DNA from: Mycolicibacterium neoaurum VKM Ac-1815D
Lineage (GTDB): Bacteria > Actinomycetota > Actinomycetes > Mycobacteriales > Mycobacteriaceae
Assembly: GCF_000317305.3 (NCBI RefSeq)
Contig: NC_023036.2
Coordinates: 806,001 to 870,000 of the forward strand
DNA: 64,000 nt
Direction: 5' to 3'
This document shows positions 1 through 10,551 of this stretch, piece by piece. Made by a program: the position numbers and the translations under genes. The notes below the pieces were generated by a model, which worked only from the letters and a program-made list of their open reading frames with translations, was not told the DNA's origin and made no database searches. Positions within the stretch are counted from its first letter, which is position 1; each line of letters starts with the position of its first letter.

Positions 1-2
1 AC

Positions 3-431
3 CAGCACTACCGCGACGGCATGGCCCTCGGCACGACCCTGCAGGTGACACCGGAAATGTGGCCCGCCGACAGAGCGGCGTTCGACGCGTACTGGGAGCA
101 GCAGCTCGACCAGATCCACATCGACGACACCGCCCGCGAGTTCCTGTATCCGATTGCGGTCGCCCGGTTGCGCGGTCTGCGTTTGCCCGGCCCGCTGCAA
201 CGGCATGCCGAGGACCTGGCGGGCCTGATCACCACGGGATTCCTGCCGCAGCGGTTTCGTGACGAGATGCGGTTGCCGTGGGACCCGCAGCGTCAGCGCC
301 GGTTCGATCAACTGATGGGCGCTTTACGGTTCGTCAACAACATCGCGCCGGGTCCGGTCCGGCAGTTTCCGTTCAACATCTTGCTCAAGGACCTCGACTG
401 GCGCATCCGCACGGGCCGACCGCTCGTCTGA
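3..431 (+). CDS. DUF2236 (MpaB/latex-clearing type) oxygenase-like protein, 3' part
   Basis: This is the C-terminal part (about 143 residues) of a gene that begins before the window; the frame is already open at base 3. The visible stretch, with WPADRAAFDAYW, DTAREFLYPIA and PLLRLPWDP-like spacing (here MRLPWDPQRQRRFDQ), is the usual tail of the DUF2236 family. That family contains mycophenolic-acid MpaB-type and rubber-oxygenase-type haem proteins. The haem-ligand region lies upstream and cannot be seen, so activity is not proven. It ends in TGA, 222 bases before eccA3. It runs in the same direction but is separated by the iron-regulated promoter, so it is probably not part of the ESX-3 transcript. 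Confidence 0.65.
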   Translation, partial: QHYRDGMALGTTLQVTPEMWPADRAAFDAYWEQQLDQIHIDDTAREFLYPIAVARLRGLRLPGPLQRHAEDLAGLITTGFLPQRFRDEMRLPWDPQRQRRFDQLMGALRFVNNIAPGPVRQFPFNILLKDLDWRIRTGRPLV

Positions 432-580
432 GGCCTCCTGGGGCCTCCTTTTCATAGTTTGCTGACCGGATGATCGCGCCAGTACATCCGCTGGGGGACT
501 TCGCTGTCGTCCCGCGCGTGTGGTGATGTTGCACACCGCAACCACCCGTGCCAGACGTCTCGACAGTTAGTTGATGCAAT

Positions 581-601
581 GCTAACTTCTGCGGAGTTAG
601 C
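581..601. repeat. Inverted repeat in the ESX-3 promoter
   Basis: GCTAACT (581-587) and AGTTAGC (595-601) form perfect 7-bp arms around a 7-base spacer. A further GTTAG at 566-570 pairs with CTAAC at 582-586. The right arm overlaps the IdeR-like box. This could be a second operator or a hairpin that competes with regulator binding. It is seen directly; the function is inferred. Confidence 0.6.
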
Positions 602-615
602 ATAGGCATACTTAA
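597..615 (+). promoter_or_regulatory. IdeR-like iron box upstream of eccA3
   Basis: TTAGCATAGGCATACTTAA matches 14 of 19 positions of the mycobacterial iron box consensus TTAGGTTAGGCTAACCTAA. ESX-3 is known to be iron-regulated through IdeR in mycobacteria, so the position in front of eccA3 makes sense. A purine-rich AAGGAGA follows at 614-620, but it is about 33 bases from the eccA3 ATG, and no ATG, GTG or TTG lies in frame between them. Confidence 0.7.
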
Positions 616-653
616 GGAGACGGCAGCGGGCGTACAGCCCCTGCGACCACTAC

Positions 654-2504
654 ATGGATACCGTCAGTACATCGATTGCGCCCATCGCCGGGGGAGCGCG
701 CGTCGACCGCGACGTGGTGAGCAGGTTCGCGACCTGCTGCCGGTCGCTCGGGCTGTCGGTCAATGACCGTCGACGACCGGCAGACCTCACCGCGGCGCTT
801 TCGGGCTTCACGGAGCTGACGCGGATCGCCGGCGACCAGTGCGACGCGTGGATCGGGCTGGCGGCCACCGGAGCAGGCGTCGGCGCCGACGCCCGCCGCG
901 TCATCGGCGAAATCTGGCGCACGATGGGCACCTTCGGTGTGCTGAGTCGCGAGATCGAGCTGGGGTCGGGCGACCTCGGTTTCGTCTATGACACCGGCTT
1001 GTACCTCCGGTTCCGGGCCACCGACCGCGACGACATCACCCTCGCGTATGCCGCCGCGCTGGCGGAGGCGGGCGATCTCCCCGCTGCCGACCTGCTCGTC
1101 GAGGAACTGGTCGGCCGGCGCCCGGCCTGGTTACAGGCGCGTTGGGTGCGGGTCGCCCTCTATCACCGCAGCCGGCGCTGGTCGGATGTGGTGCGCGTGC
1201 TGACCCCCGTGGTGAACAACCCCCACCTCGACGAGCACTATGCCCACGCCGCCCGGGTGACCCTCGGCATCGCGCTGGCACACCTGGGCATGTACGCGCC
1301 TGCCCTGTCGCATCTGGAGAATCCCGCCGGTCCCGTCCCGGTGGCCGCGGTCGACGGTGGCCTGGTCAAAGGGTTGTGTCTGCGCGCCGAAGGTGAGGAC
1401 GACGAATCCGAGGATGTGCTCGCCGAGTTATACGCGGCCAACCCCGAGCACAGTGGTGTCGAAGAAGCGTTGCTGGACAAGTCTTTCGGGCTGAACATCA
1501 CCACCGCAGCCCGAATCGAGGCCCGCACCAACCCATGGGACCCGGACACCGAACCGGGCGAGGCCGACTTCGTCGATCCGGGGGCCAAGGAACGCAAGGC
1601 CCATCTGCTCGTCGAGGCCGAGGCCGAACTCGCCGACTTCATCGGGCTGGAAGAGGTCAAGTACCAGGTGGCCCGGCTGAAAAGCTCGGTGGCCATGTCG
1701 ATCCGCCGCCAGGAACGCGGCCTGGCCGTCGCCCAACGCGCCAACCACCTGGTGTTCGCCGGCCCACCAGGAACCGGTAAGACCACCATCGCTCGGGTGG
1801 TCGCGAAGATCTATTGCGGGCTGGGCCTTTTGAAGAAGGAAACTGTACGCGAGGTGCACCGCGCCGACCTCATCGGTCAGCACATCGGCGAGACCGAGGC
1901 GAAGACCAACGCCATCATCGACAGCGCGCTCGACGGTGTGCTGTTCCTCGACGAGGCCTATGCGCTGGTTTCCACCGGTGCCAAGAACGATTTCGGTCTG
2001 GTCGCCATCGACACCCTGCTGGCCCGGATGGAGAACGACCGCGATCGACTGGTCGTGATCGTCGCCGGCTACCGTGCCGACCTGGACCGTTTCCTGGACA
2101 CCAACGAGGGTCTGCGGTCGCGCTTCACCCGCAGCATCGACTTCCCGTCCTACAACGCGGCCGAACTCGTCGAGATGGCAACCCGGATGGCCGAGAAGCG
2201 CGACAGCGTCTTCGAGCCGGCGGCCCACGACGAGATGGAGGCGCTGTTCGCCCACCTCGCCGCCAGTTCCTCCCCGGACGCCACCGGTACCGCCCGACGC
2301 AGCCTGGACATCGCCGGTAATGGTCGATTCGTCCGAAACCTTGTCGAACGCTCCGAAGAGGAACGCGAGTACCGATTGGATCACTCCGATTCCGACGATT
2401 TCACCGATGAAGAACTGATGGCCATCACCGCCGAAGACGTCAGCCGCTCCGCCGGACCGCTGCTGCGTGGCCTGGGTCTGGCATTGCCGCAGGCCGCCGG
2501 ATGA
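654..2504 (+). CDS. eccA3: ESX-3 AAA+ ATPase EccA3
   Basis: Cytosolic CbbX-type AAA+ ATPase of the ESX-3 type VII secretion system, thought to act with EspG3 on PE/PPE and Esx substrates before or after export. It has 616 residues. The N-terminal ~280 residues are TPR-like helical repeats. The AAA+ domain carries Walker A GPPGTGKT near residue 370 and Walker B LFLDEA near 430, followed by the sensor/arginine-finger region GLRSRFTRSIDF. ATG 654 is the only usable in-frame start after the iron box. It is the first gene of the ESX-3 operon, and its stop overlaps the eccB3 start (ATGA), implying translational coupling. Length and order match EccA3 of other mycobacteria. Confidence 0.95.
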   Translation: MDTVSTSIAPIAGGARVDRDVVSRFATCCRSLGLSVNDRRRPADLTAALSGFTELTRIAGDQCDAWIGLAATGAGVGADARRVIGEIWRTMGTFGVLSREIELGSGDLGFVYDTGLYLRFRATDRDDITLAYAAALAEAGDLPAADLLVEELVGRRPAWLQARWVRVALYHRSRRWSDVVRVLTPVVNNPHLDEHYAHAARVTLGIALAHLGMYAPALSHLENPAGPVPVAAVDGGLVKGLCLRAEGEDDESEDVLAELYAANPEHSGVEEALLDKSFGLNITTAARIEARTNPWDPDTEPGEADFVDPGAKERKAHLLVEAEAELADFIGLEEVKYQVARLKSSVAMSIRRQERGLAVAQRANHLVFAGPPGTGKTTIARVVAKIYCGLGLLKKETVREVHRADLIGQHIGETEAKTNAIIDSALDGVLFLDEAYALVSTGAKNDFGLVAIDTLLARMENDRDRLVVIVAGYRADLDRFLDTNEGLRSRFTRSIDFPSYNAAELVEMATRMAEKRDSVFEPAAHDEMEALFAHLAASSSPDATGTARRSLDIAGNGRFVRNLVERSEEEREYRLDHSDSDDFTDEELMAITAEDVSRSAGPLLRGLGLALPQAAG

Positions 2505-4033
2505 GCGAGCAGGAGCGCCGCGAATTCGCCTCTCGCACACCGGTCAACGAAAATCCCGACCGCGTCGCGTACCGCCGCGGTTTCGTCACCCGCCACCAGG
2601 TGTCCGGGTGGCGATTCATGATGCGCCGGATCGCCTCTGGTGTGGCACTACACGACACCCGGATGCTGGTGGACCCGCTGCGCACACAGAACCGTGCGGT
2701 GCTCGTGGGTGCGCTGGTCTCGGTCACCGTGGTCGCCGGCTGCTTCGTCTTCTCCCTCATCCGACCCGGGGGCGACGCCGGTAGCGCGACGATCCTGGCC
2801 GACCGGGACACCTCGGCGCTCTACGTGCGCATCGGTGACGTCGTGCATCCGGCGCTGAACCTCACCTCCGCGCGGCTGATTGCCGGACAGGCCGACAACC
2901 CCACGACCGTCAAGAGCAGTGAGATCGACCGGTTTGCCCGCGGTAATCTCATCGGCATCCCAGGCGCCCCGGAGCGCATGGTGCAGAACACCTCTCGTGA
3001 CGCCAATTGGACGGTCTGCGACTCGGTCTCCGACAATGGGGCCGGTGTCACCCTGATCGCGGGTGTTCCCGATGAACAGGGCGAGAAGGCCGCGGCGATG
3101 CCGGCCGGCCGTGCGGTGCTGGTGCGCAATGTCGGCGCCGTGAACGCGGGAACCTGGCTGCTGTGGGGCGGCAAACGCAGTCCCATCGATCTCGGTAACC
3201 GCGCCGTGACCGCCGCCCTCGGGCTCGGCGCGACCATCCCGGAGCCACGTGTCATCGCCCCCGGCCTGTTCAACGCGATCCCTGAATCAGCACCACTGGT
3301 CGCGCCAGTACTGCCCGGCGCCGGCGCGCCGCCGCAGTTCGATCTGCCCGTCCCCGCGCCGGTCGGTGCGGTGGTCGCCGCATTCGACTCCGACAACACC
3401 CTCCGTCACTACATCGTGCAGATCGACGGGCTGCAGCCCGTATCGCCGGTGCTGGCGTCCGTCATGCGCAACACCGACTCCTATGGCCTGCAGCAGCCAC
3501 CGAGACTCGGCGCCGACGAGATCGCCAGATTGCCGGTGGCCGGTGGGATCGACCCGGCCGCCTACCCGACCGATGAACTGACACTTGTCGACGCCGGACC
3601 GGCACCTGTCACCTGTGCGTATTGGTCCAAGCCCGCCGATGCCACCGCGGGCAGGCTGAGCCTGCTCTCGGGAGCCGCACTGCCGTTGCCACAGGGATTA
3701 CACACCGTGGACCTGGTCGGTGCGGGGAGCGCGGCCACTGCCGAGCGCGTCGCGCTGACACCGGGCAGCGGATACTTCGTCCAGTCCGTTGGATCCGATC
3801 CCGGTTCTCCGCCCGCCGGTTCGGCCTTCTGGGTCAGCGATACCGGTGTGCGTTACGGGGTGGACACCACCACCGACGCCAAGACCGTCGAGGCACTCGG
3901 CCTGAACCCGCCCCCGCTGGCCATCCCGTGGTCGGTGCTCACCCAGTTCGCGCCGGGCCCGACACTGTCGCGGGCCGACGCGCTGGTCGCACACGATGCC
4001 GTGGGAGCCATGGCCGCCGATGGAGAAAACTGA
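2501..4033 (+). CDS. eccB3: ESX-3 core membrane component EccB3
   Basis: Single-pass membrane subunit of the EccBCDE translocon; the bulk of the protein is periplasmic. It has 510 residues: a short basic cytosolic N-terminus ([20 protein letters not shown]), one transmembrane helix at about 66-87 ([20 protein letters not shown]) and then a long repeat-containing periplasmic domain with two well separated cysteines (VCDSV and VTCAYW) that are likely disulfide-bonded, as in the family. It overlaps eccA3 by four bases upstream and eccC3 by one base downstream (TGATG), so the three are translated in a chain. Confidence 0.95.
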   Translation: MSEQERREFASRTPVNENPDRVAYRRGFVTRHQVSGWRFMMRRIASGVALHDTRMLVDPLRTQNRAVLVGALVSVTVVAGCFVFSLIRPGGDAGSATILADRDTSALYVRIGDVVHPALNLTSARLIAGQADNPTTVKSSEIDRFARGNLIGIPGAPERMVQNTSRDANWTVCDSVSDNGAGVTLIAGVPDEQGEKAAAMPAGRAVLVRNVGAVNAGTWLLWGGKRSPIDLGNRAVTAALGLGATIPEPRVIAPGLFNAIPESAPLVAPVLPGAGAPPQFDLPVPAPVGAVVAAFDSDNTLRHYIVQIDGLQPVSPVLASVMRNTDSYGLQQPPRLGADEIARLPVAGGIDPAAYPTDELTLVDAGPAPVTCAYWSKPADATAGRLSLLSGAALPLPQGLHTVDLVGAGSAATAERVALTPGSGYFVQSVGSDPGSPPAGSAFWVSDTGVRYGVDTTTDAKTVEALGLNPPPLAIPWSVLTQFAPGPTLSRADALVAHDAVGAMAADGEN

Positions 4034-7000
4034 TGAGTCGCTTGATCTTCGAGGCGCGCCGCCGACTGCCCATCCCTGAGGTCCGCAAGGGCACCATCAC
4101 CATCGAGGCGCCGCCGTCGTTGCCTCGTCTGGTGCCGCCATCGCTGTTGCGTCGGGTGCTGCCCTATCTCATAGTCATCCTGATCGTCGGCATGATCGTG
4201 GCATTGTTCGCCACCGGGATGCGGATGATCTCACCGACCATGCTGTTCTTCCCGTTCGTCCTGCTGCTGGCGGCGAGCGCGCTCTACCGCGGTTCGGACA
4301 ACAAGCTGCGCACCGAGGAGGTCGACGCCGAGCGCGCCGACTATCTGCGCTATCTGTCGGTGGTGCGGGACAATGTCCGTGCCCAGGCCGCCGAGCAGCG
4401 CGCCGCGCTGGAGTGGTCGCATCCCGCGCCGGGTTCGCTGTCCGCGATGCCCGGATCTCGACGCCAGTGGGAGCGCGACCCGCACGACCCCGATTTCCTG
4501 GTGGTGCGTGCCGGTGTGGCCGATGTGCCGCTGAGTACCCCGCTGCGGGTCAAGGACACCGCCGACGAGATCGACCTGGAACCGGTGGCACACACCACCC
4601 TGCGCGGCTTGCTCGACGTACACCGGACGGTGCGCGCCGCCCCGGTCGGTATCGACCTCGCCAAGGTCTCGCGCATCACGGTCCTGGGAACACCCGAGGA
4701 GGTGCGCGATGCGATGCGCGCCTGGGTGGCGCAGGCGGTCACCTGGCATGACCCGGCGGTGCTGAGTGTCGCGTTGGCAACACCCGACCTGGAGGCCGCC
4801 GACTGGTCGTGGCTGAAATGGCTGCCTCACAACGATGTTCCCGGCCGTGTCGACGGTGTCGGACCCGCCCGCTACCTAGCACCCAGCGTCGATGCGCTGC
4901 GGGCACTGCTGGCGCCCACACTTGACGAGCGCGATGCCTTCGGTGGTGACCCGCTTGAGGCGGGAAAGCACCTCCTGGTGCTCATCGACGATGACGAGGC
5001 CGACGCCGACGCAGTGGTCGGCCGGGCCGGTGTCGCGGGTGTGACCGTGATCGCACGGTCGAGCATCGAGCCGCACCGTGAGCAGTATTCGGACCCGGAA
5101 CGCCCCATCCTCAAGGTGGTCGATGGGCGCATCGACCGATGGCAGACCGGCGGCTGGCAGCCGTATATCGATACCGCGGACGGCTTTTCGGCCGGGCAGG
5201 CTTCCCACCTCGCCCGCCGGCTGGCCCGCTGGGACACCAACCCGGACCAGTCGCGCACCGCGGCCACCGGGGCATCGACGTTCACCACGCTCTTCGGGGT
5301 CGACGATGCCTCGGCGCTCGATGTCGCGAGTCTGTGGGCGCCCAGGCACCGCGACGAGGAACTACGCGTACCCATCGGTGTGACCGCCACCGGCGAACCC
5401 CTGATCTTCGATCTCAAGGACGAGGCCGAGGGCGGAATGGGCCCGCACGGCCTGATGATCGGTATGACCGGCTCGGGCAAGTCGCAGACCCTGATGTCGA
5501 TCTTGTTGTCGCTGTTGACGACCCATCCGGCAGACCGGCTGATCGTCATCTACGCCGACTTCAAGGGTGAGGCGGGGGCCGACATCTTCCGCAACTTTCC
5601 CCAGGTCGTTGCCGTCATCTCGAATATGGCCGAAAAGCGTTCACTGGCCGACCGTTTCGCAGACACTCTGCGTGGTGAAGTGGCTCGTCGGGAGCAGCTG
5701 CTCAAGGACGCCGGCCGCCGGGTACAGAACAGTGCATTCAACTCGGTCACCGAGTACGAGGGTGCGATCGCGGCCGGACACGATCTTCCTCCGATCCCGA
5801 CGTTGTTCGTGGTGGCCGACGAATTCACCCTGATGCTCGCCGAGCATCCCGAGTACGCCGAACTGTTCGACTATGTGGCGCGCAAGGGGCGTTCCTTCCG
5901 CATCCATATCCTCTTCGCGTCGCAGACCCTGGACGTCGGCCGGATCAAGGACATCGACAAGAACACCTCCTACCGGATCGGTCTGAAGGTCGCGAGTCCG
6001 TCGATCAGCCGGCAGATCATCGGCTCCGAGGATGCCTACCGCATCGAATCCGGCCGCGAGCACAAAGGCGAAGGTTTCCTGGTGCCGGCGCCGGGGGCCA
6101 ACCCCATCAAGTTCCGCAGCACCTATGTCGACGGCATCTACGATCCGCCACGCAGCAGTCACGCTGTGGTGGTGCACTCGGTGCCCGAGCCGCAGCTGTT
6201 CACGGCGGGCTGGGTGGAGCCTGCGCCCGATACCGTCATCGTCGATACCGAGGCCGACGATGTACCGGCGCCGCGCAAGCTGATCGCTACGATCGGTGAC
6301 CAGTTGGCCAACTACGGGCCGAAGGCGCCGCAGCTGTGGCTGCCACCCTTGGAGGAAACGATTCCGCTGGCGGGTCTGCTGGCCCGCACCGAGATCGCCG
6401 TCGGGAAGTGGCGTTGGCCGCTCGGTGAGATCGACAAGCCGTTCGAGATGCGCCGCGATCCGCTGGTCTTCGATGCTGCGGGCTCCGCGGGCAACCTGCT
6501 GATCCACGGTGGCCCGCGGTCGGGCAAATCGACGGCCCTGCAGACATTCATGCTGACGGCCGCCGCACTGCACGCACCCGGCGAGGTCAGCTTCTACTGC
6601 CTGGATTACGGCGGCGGCCAGCTCGCCCCCATGGCCGATCTGGCGCACGTCGGCGCCGTTGCGACAGCGTTGCAGCCCGAACTGATCCGGCGAACCTTTG
6701 CCGAGCTCGAGCAGCTGCTGCGAGCGCGGCAGGAACGCGGCGCCTCGACGGGCGCCGCAGGCCGATATGGCGACGGCTACGGCGAAGTGTTCCTGGTGAT
6801 CGACAATCTGTACGCCTTCAGCAGGGACAACACCGACACGTTCAATACCCGTAATCCGTTGCTGGCCAGGGTGACCGAACTGGCCAACGCGGGCCTTGCC
6901 TACGGCATCCACGTCGTGATCACCACGCCGAACTGGCTGGAGGTGCCGCTGGCCATGCGCGACGGCCTGGGGATGCGGCTTGAGCTCAAGCTCAGCGATG

Positions 7001-8004
7001 CGCACGACAGCAATGTCCGGGTCGCCGGTGCCTTGCACCGGCCCGCCGAGAGTGTGCCCGCCGACCAGCCCGGTCGCGGCCTCACGATGGCCGCCGAACA
7101 CTTCTTGTTCGCTGCACCGGAACTGGGCTACATCGCGACGCTCAACTCGCGCCACGACGGGCTGCATGCCCCGGCAGTCCGGCTGTTGCCGACACAGCTG
7201 CCTCCTTCGGCGCTCGGCGCGGCCTATCTGGGGCCCGAACAGGTGGTGATCGGCCAGCGCGAGGAGGATCTGCGACCCGTCGCCATCGACTTCGCCAGGC
7301 ACCCGCTGATGATGGTGTTCGGCGACTCCCGCTCGGGCAAGACGACGCTGCTGCGCCACGTGATCCGCACCATCCGCGACAATTCCACCGAACAGGACAT
7401 CGCGTTCACGGTCATCGACCGCCGGCTGCACCTGGTGGACGAGCCGTTGTTCCCCGACAACGAGTACACCCCGAACATCGACCGGATCACCCCGGCCATG
7501 CTGGGACTGGCGGCGTTGATCGAAAAGCGCCGTCCGCCGGCCGGGTTGAGTGCTCAGGAACTGCGCAACTGGTCCTACCGCGCCAGCGGCGGAGGACAGA
7601 TCCACTACCTGATCATCGACGATGTCGACCAGATACCGGATGGTCCGGCTGTCAGCGGCCCCTATGCCGGGCAGCGCCCTTGGAGCCCGCTGCTGGGCCT
7701 GCTTGCCGAGGCGGGCGATCTGGGGTTGCGCGTCATCGTCACCGCCAGGGCGAGCGGATCCGCGCACGCGGTGATGACGGCACCGCTGTTGCGCAGGCTC
7801 AACGATCTCCAAGCGACCACCGTCATGCTGTCCGGAAGCCCCTCCGACGGCGGCAAACTCCGTGGTGTGCGCTTCAGCAAGCTACCGGCCGGGCGCGCCA
7901 TGCTGCTCGGCGACAGCGAGGTGGCGACGTATGTGCAACTGGTGAATCCGCTTGTACCCGAGCCGATCGCACCTGCCGGATCAAACGGAAAGGAATACAG
8001 CTGA
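4033..8004 (+). CDS. eccC3: ESX-3 FtsK/SpoIIIE-type motor ATPase EccC3
   Basis: Motor protein of the ESX-3 translocon, 1323 residues with ATG 4033 ([16 protein letters not shown]). The frame stays open upstream into eccB3, but the N-terminus at 4033 matches known EccC3 proteins and overlaps the eccB3 stop. Two transmembrane helices lie at about 37-80. Three ATPase domains follow with P-loops GMTGSGKSQ (about 477), GGPRSGKST (about 827) and GDSRSGKTT (about 1097). The family fuses all three domains in one chain in ESX-3, unlike the split EccCa/EccCb of ESX-1. The stop overlaps the pe5 start. Confidence 0.95.
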   Translation: MSRLIFEARRRLPIPEVRKGTITIEAPPSLPRLVPPSLLRRVLPYLIVILIVGMIVALFATGMRMISPTMLFFPFVLLLAASALYRGSDNKLRTEEVDAERADYLRYLSVVRDNVRAQAAEQRAALEWSHPAPGSLSAMPGSRRQWERDPHDPDFLVVRAGVADVPLSTPLRVKDTADEIDLEPVAHTTLRGLLDVHRTVRAAPVGIDLAKVSRITVLGTPEEVRDAMRAWVAQAVTWHDPAVLSVALATPDLEAADWSWLKWLPHNDVPGRVDGVGPARYLAPSVDALRALLAPTLDERDAFGGDPLEAGKHLLVLIDDDEADADAVVGRAGVAGVTVIARSSIEPHREQYSDPERPILKVVDGRIDRWQTGGWQPYIDTADGFSAGQASHLARRLARWDTNPDQSRTAATGASTFTTLFGVDDASALDVASLWAPRHRDEELRVPIGVTATGEPLIFDLKDEAEGGMGPHGLMIGMTGSGKSQTLMSILLSLLTTHPADRLIVIYADFKGEAGADIFRNFPQVVAVISNMAEKRSLADRFADTLRGEVARREQLLKDAGRRVQNSAFNSVTEYEGAIAAGHDLPPIPTLFVVADEFTLMLAEHPEYAELFDYVARKGRSFRIHILFASQTLDVGRIKDIDKNTSYRIGLKVASPSISRQIIGSEDAYRIESGREHKGEGFLVPAPGANPIKFRSTYVDGIYDPPRSSHAVVVHSVPEPQLFTAGWVEPAPDTVIVDTEADDVPAPRKLIATIGDQLANYGPKAPQLWLPPLEETIPLAGLLARTEIAVGKWRWPLGEIDKPFEMRRDPLVFDAAGSAGNLLIHGGPRSGKSTALQTFMLTAAALHAPGEVSFYCLDYGGGQLAPMADLAHVGAVATALQPELIRRTFAELEQLLRARQERGASTGAAGRYGDGYGEVFLVIDNLYAFSRDNTDTFNTRNPLLARVTELANAGLAYGIHVVITTPNWLEVPLAMRDGLGMRLELKLSDAHDSNVRVAGALHRPAESVPADQPGRGLTMAAEHFLFAAPELGYIATLNSRHDGLHAPAVRLLPTQLPPSALGAAYLGPEQVVIGQREEDLRPVAIDFARHPLMMVFGDSRSGKTTLLRHVIRTIRDNSTEQDIAFTVIDRRLHLVDEPLFPDNEYTPNIDRITPAMLGLAALIEKRRPPAGLSAQELRNWSYRASGGGQIHYLIIDDVDQIPDGPAVSGPYAGQRPWSPLLGLLAEAGDLGLRVIVTARASGSAHAVMTAPLLRRLNDLQATTVMLSGSPSDGGKLRGVRFSKLPAGRAMLLGDSEVATYVQLVNPLVPEPIAPAGSNGKEYS

Positions 8005-8315
8005 TGACGCTGCGTGTGGTTCCCGAAGGACTGACCGCCGCCGGCTCGGCGGTGGAATCGCTGACCGCGAGACTGGCTGCCGCCCACGCCGCGGCGGCGC
8101 CTCTGGTCAACGCGGTGATCCCGCCGGCCGCCGACCCCGTGTCATTGCAGACTGCCGCGGGCCTGAGCGCACACGGTAACGCGCACAGTGCTGTCGCGGC
8201 GCTGGCCGTCGAAGAGTTGGGTCGCGCCGGCCTGGGCGTCGCTCAGTCGGGTGCGAGCTATGCCAGCGGCGACGCGCAGGCGGCGGCAAGCTATCTGATC
8301 GCCCGCGGCGGCTGA
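8004..8315 (+). CDS. pe5: PE family protein PE5
   Basis: Short secreted PE protein of 103 residues, the partner of the PPE protein encoded next to it; the pair is exported through ESX-3. The PE motif is at residues 7-8 (VVPEGL). The rest is the two-helix Ala-rich PE domain without any C-terminal extension, ending ASYLIARGG. The ATG overlaps the eccC3 stop, and the gene ends one base before ppe4. PE5/PPE4 of ESX-3 are linked to siderophore (mycobactin) iron use in mycobacteria; that role is from knowledge of the family. Confidence 0.93.
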   Translation: MTLRVVPEGLTAAGSAVESLTARLAAAHAAAAPLVNAVIPPAADPVSLQTAAGLSAHGNAHSAVAALAVEELGRAGLGVAQSGASYASGDAQAAASYLIARGG

Positions 8316-8316
8316 C

Positions 8317-9876
8317 ATGACAGCTCCCATCTGGATGGCCCTGCCACCCGAGGTGCATTCGGCGCTGCTCAGCAGTGGTCCGGGCCCCGGGTCGCTGCTT
8401 GCCGCCGCGGGAGCCTGGCAGTCGCTGAGCACCGAGTATGCCGCGGCGGCAGCAGAACTGACCACGACCCTCGGAGCGGTGGCGGCCGGGTCCTGGGAAG
8501 GGCTGAGTTCGGAACAGTACATCGCGGCCCACCAGCCCTACCTCGCGTGGCTGGCGCGAGCCAGCGTCACCAGCGCCGTGGCCGGCGCGCAGCACCAGAC
8601 GGCCGCGGCCGCCTACACCACCGCGCTGGCCACCATGCCGACGCTGGCCGAACTGGCCGCCAACCACGCCATGCGGGGCGTGCTGATCGCCACGAACTTC
8701 TTCGGTATCAACACGATTCCGATCGCCGTCAACGAAGCCGACTACGCACGGATGTGGATCCAGGCTGCCACTGTGATGAGCACCTATCAGGCGGTCTCCG
8801 CGGCGACGGTGGCCGCCATGCCGACACTGGAACCCGCGCCGCCGCTACTGGCCCCGGGTATCGGCGAGGCGGGTGCGTTCACCGCGACCGGAACCCAGTT
8901 GTCCGCCCAAGCGGATGCGGTCAATTCGGCTTCGGCGCTGAACAATTCGAACATCATCGTCCAGTTCCTGGAGCAGTACATCAAATCGCTGCCCGGTGGC
9001 GACCTGATCCTGGAGTTCTTCTCCGACCCCATCGGCATCCTGCGCCAGATGTTCATCGACTTCCTCACCAACCCGTCGGCGGCACTGGTCACCTGGGGGC
9101 CGATGCTGTTCGCGCTGGTCTATCAGGCCATCCTCCAGCCGGTCGGCTGGGGCACCTGGATCGGGGTGGCGTTGGCACCGTTCCTGCTGCCGCTGCTGTC
9201 CCTCGGCCTGGTCGCGCTGGCCTTCCTGGCGCTGATCCCGAAGTTCACCGACCTGCCACCATTGGTGCTCGGCGATCCGGCCGCGCCTGGCCCACAACGA
9301 GAATCCGCGCTGCCACTGGCCAGCATCGCCCCGGCAGGCACGCCCGCGGGAGCGGCGCCCGCACCAGCCACCCCGGCGGCGGCCCCGGCTGCCGCCCCGG
9401 CGACGGCTCCCGCGGCAGCTGCCCCTGCGCTGGCCTACGCCGTTTACGGTGGCCACCCCGGCGGTGGCTTCAGCCCTACGGTCCGGGACGGCACCCAGGC
9501 GAAGGCGCCCGCGTCAGGGTCGTCAGCAGCCGTGGCCTCGGCCGCCGCGCTGTCGGCCGCCGAGCGCCGAAAGCGGCGGCGCAAGAAGGGCGGGGAGATC
9601 AAGGACCGCGCGTACGCCGACGAGTTCATGGACTACGAGGCCACCGAGGAGGACCCGCGACCACCGCAACCCCGGCCCGAGCCGACAATCCGCGCGTCCG
9701 AGCGCGGAGCCGGCCCGATGGGCTTCACCGGAGCGGTCAGCGCCGAGCAGCCCAGGGCTGCCGGTCTGGCCGAACTGACCGAGGATTCCTTCGGCGGTGC
9801 GCCGGCCAACCCGATGCTGCCGGGCTCCTGGAGCCCCGATGAGCCACCCGCATCGGAAGGGGGAAGACCGCACTGA
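8317..9876 (+). CDS. ppe4: PPE family protein PPE4
   Basis: ESX-3 substrate of 519 residues. The N-terminal PPE domain (about 1-180) has Pro-Pro-Glu at 10-12 (ALPPEVHS) and a WEG turn. The middle has hydrophobic helices (about 250-310), and the C-terminal part is Ala/Pro-rich, with a strongly basic run ([16 protein letters not shown]) followed by an acidic stretch. Expected to pair with PE5 as a four-helix bundle and to be recognised by EspG3. The basic C-terminal cluster is seen in PPE4 of rapid growers. It precedes esxG by 68 bases, the only sizeable gap in the upstream half of the operon. Confidence 0.93.
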   Translation: MTAPIWMALPPEVHSALLSSGPGPGSLLAAAGAWQSLSTEYAAAAAELTTTLGAVAAGSWEGLSSEQYIAAHQPYLAWLARASVTSAVAGAQHQTAAAAYTTALATMPTLAELAANHAMRGVLIATNFFGINTIPIAVNEADYARMWIQAATVMSTYQAVSAATVAAMPTLEPAPPLLAPGIGEAGAFTATGTQLSAQADAVNSASALNNSNIIVQFLEQYIKSLPGGDLILEFFSDPIGILRQMFIDFLTNPSAALVTWGPMLFALVYQAILQPVGWGTWIGVALAPFLLPLLSLGLVALAFLALIPKFTDLPPLVLGDPAAPGPQRESALPLASIAPAGTPAGAAPAPATPAAAPAAAPATAPAAAAPALAYAVYGGHPGGGFSPTVRDGTQAKAPASGSSAAVASAAALSAAERRKRRRKKGGEIKDRAYADEFMDYEATEEDPRPPQPRPEPTIRASERGAGPMGFTGAVSAEQPRAAGLAELTEDSFGGAPANPMLPGSWSPDEPPASEGGRPH

Positions 9877-9944
9877 GAACCCGGTGGGTGGCCCCCGAAC
9901 ACCACAACGCCTGATCCCGAATACCCTGCCCGAAAGGAACATTC

Positions 9945-10238
9945 ATGAGCATGCTCGATGCGCACATTCCGCAGCTGGTTGCCTCCGAGTCGGCGTTCGC
10001 CGCGAAGGCGGCCCTGATGCGAAGCACCATCACCCAGGCCGAGGGGGCCGCCCAGGCCTCGCAGGCCTTCCACATGGGTGAGTCGGCGGCGGCATTCCAG
10101 GCCGCCCATGCCCGTTTCATCGAGGTGTCGGCGCGGGTGAACGCGCTGCTCGACATCGCCCAGGCCAACCTCGCCGACGCCGCAGGCACCTATGTCGCCC
10201 AGGACGCGGCCGCCGCCAGCACCTACACCGGCATCTGA
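9945..10238 (+). CDS. esxG: ESAT-6-like protein EsxG
   Basis: WXG100-type helical hairpin of 97 residues ([18 protein letters not shown]). The turn is HMG at residues 43-45 instead of WXG, which is normal for EsxG. It forms a heterodimer with EsxH and is secreted by ESX-3. An AAGGA ribosome-binding site lies at about 9934-9939, six bases from the ATG. The sequence ends [10 protein letters not shown], as in the M. tuberculosis protein (AAASTYTGF). Confidence 0.96.
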   Translation: MSMLDAHIPQLVASESAFAAKAALMRSTITQAEGAAQASQAFHMGESAAAFQAAHARFIEVSARVNALLDIAQANLADAAGTYVAQDAAAASTYTGI

Positions 10239-10263
10239 CACCGGCTGCCAAAGGAGAAATCAC

Positions 10264-10551
10264 ATGTCCCAGATCATGTACAACTACCCGGCCATGCTGG
10301 GTCTGTCGGCCGAGATGAACGGCTACGCAGGAGCACTCAACACCGTAGGCGCAGACATCGCCGCCGAGCAGGCGGCCCTTTCCGGCGCCTGGCAGGGTGA
10401 CACCGGGATGACGTACCAGGCGTGGCAGGCGCAGTGGAACGCGAGTCTGGCCGAACTGGTGCGCGCCTACCAGGCGATGGCCAGCACGCACGAGACGAAC
10501 ACCATCGCGATGAATGCCCGGGACCGGGCAGAAGGTGCCAAATGGGGATAG
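10264..10551 (+). CDS. esxH: ESAT-6-like protein EsxH (TB10.4)
   Basis: WXG100 protein of 95 residues starting [12 protein letters not shown], with Trp-Gln-Gly at 43-45 and the C-terminal AEGAKWG. A strong AAAGGAG site at 10250-10256 fixes ATG 10264. It is the partner of EsxG. In M. tuberculosis the EsxG-EsxH pair binds zinc through EsxH His14, His70, His76 and Glu77. Here position 14 is Leu and 70 is Gln, while His76 and Glu77 remain, so the site is probably lost or altered (see findings). Confidence 0.96.
   Translation: MSQIMYNYPAMLGLSAEMNGYAGALNTVGADIAAEQAALSGAWQGDTGMTYQAWQAQWNASLAELVRAYQAMASTHETNTIAMNARDRAEGAKWG

Noticed and set aside
3622..4032. Upstream extension of eccC3 into eccB3
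   Set aside because: The frame is open, but the sequence is an out-of-frame reading of eccB3; known EccC3 proteins start at [11 protein letters not shown].
5641..7812. Minus-strand open frame of 723 codons opposite eccC3
   Set aside because: Antisense of a clear ATPase gene; low-complexity composition and no family motif.
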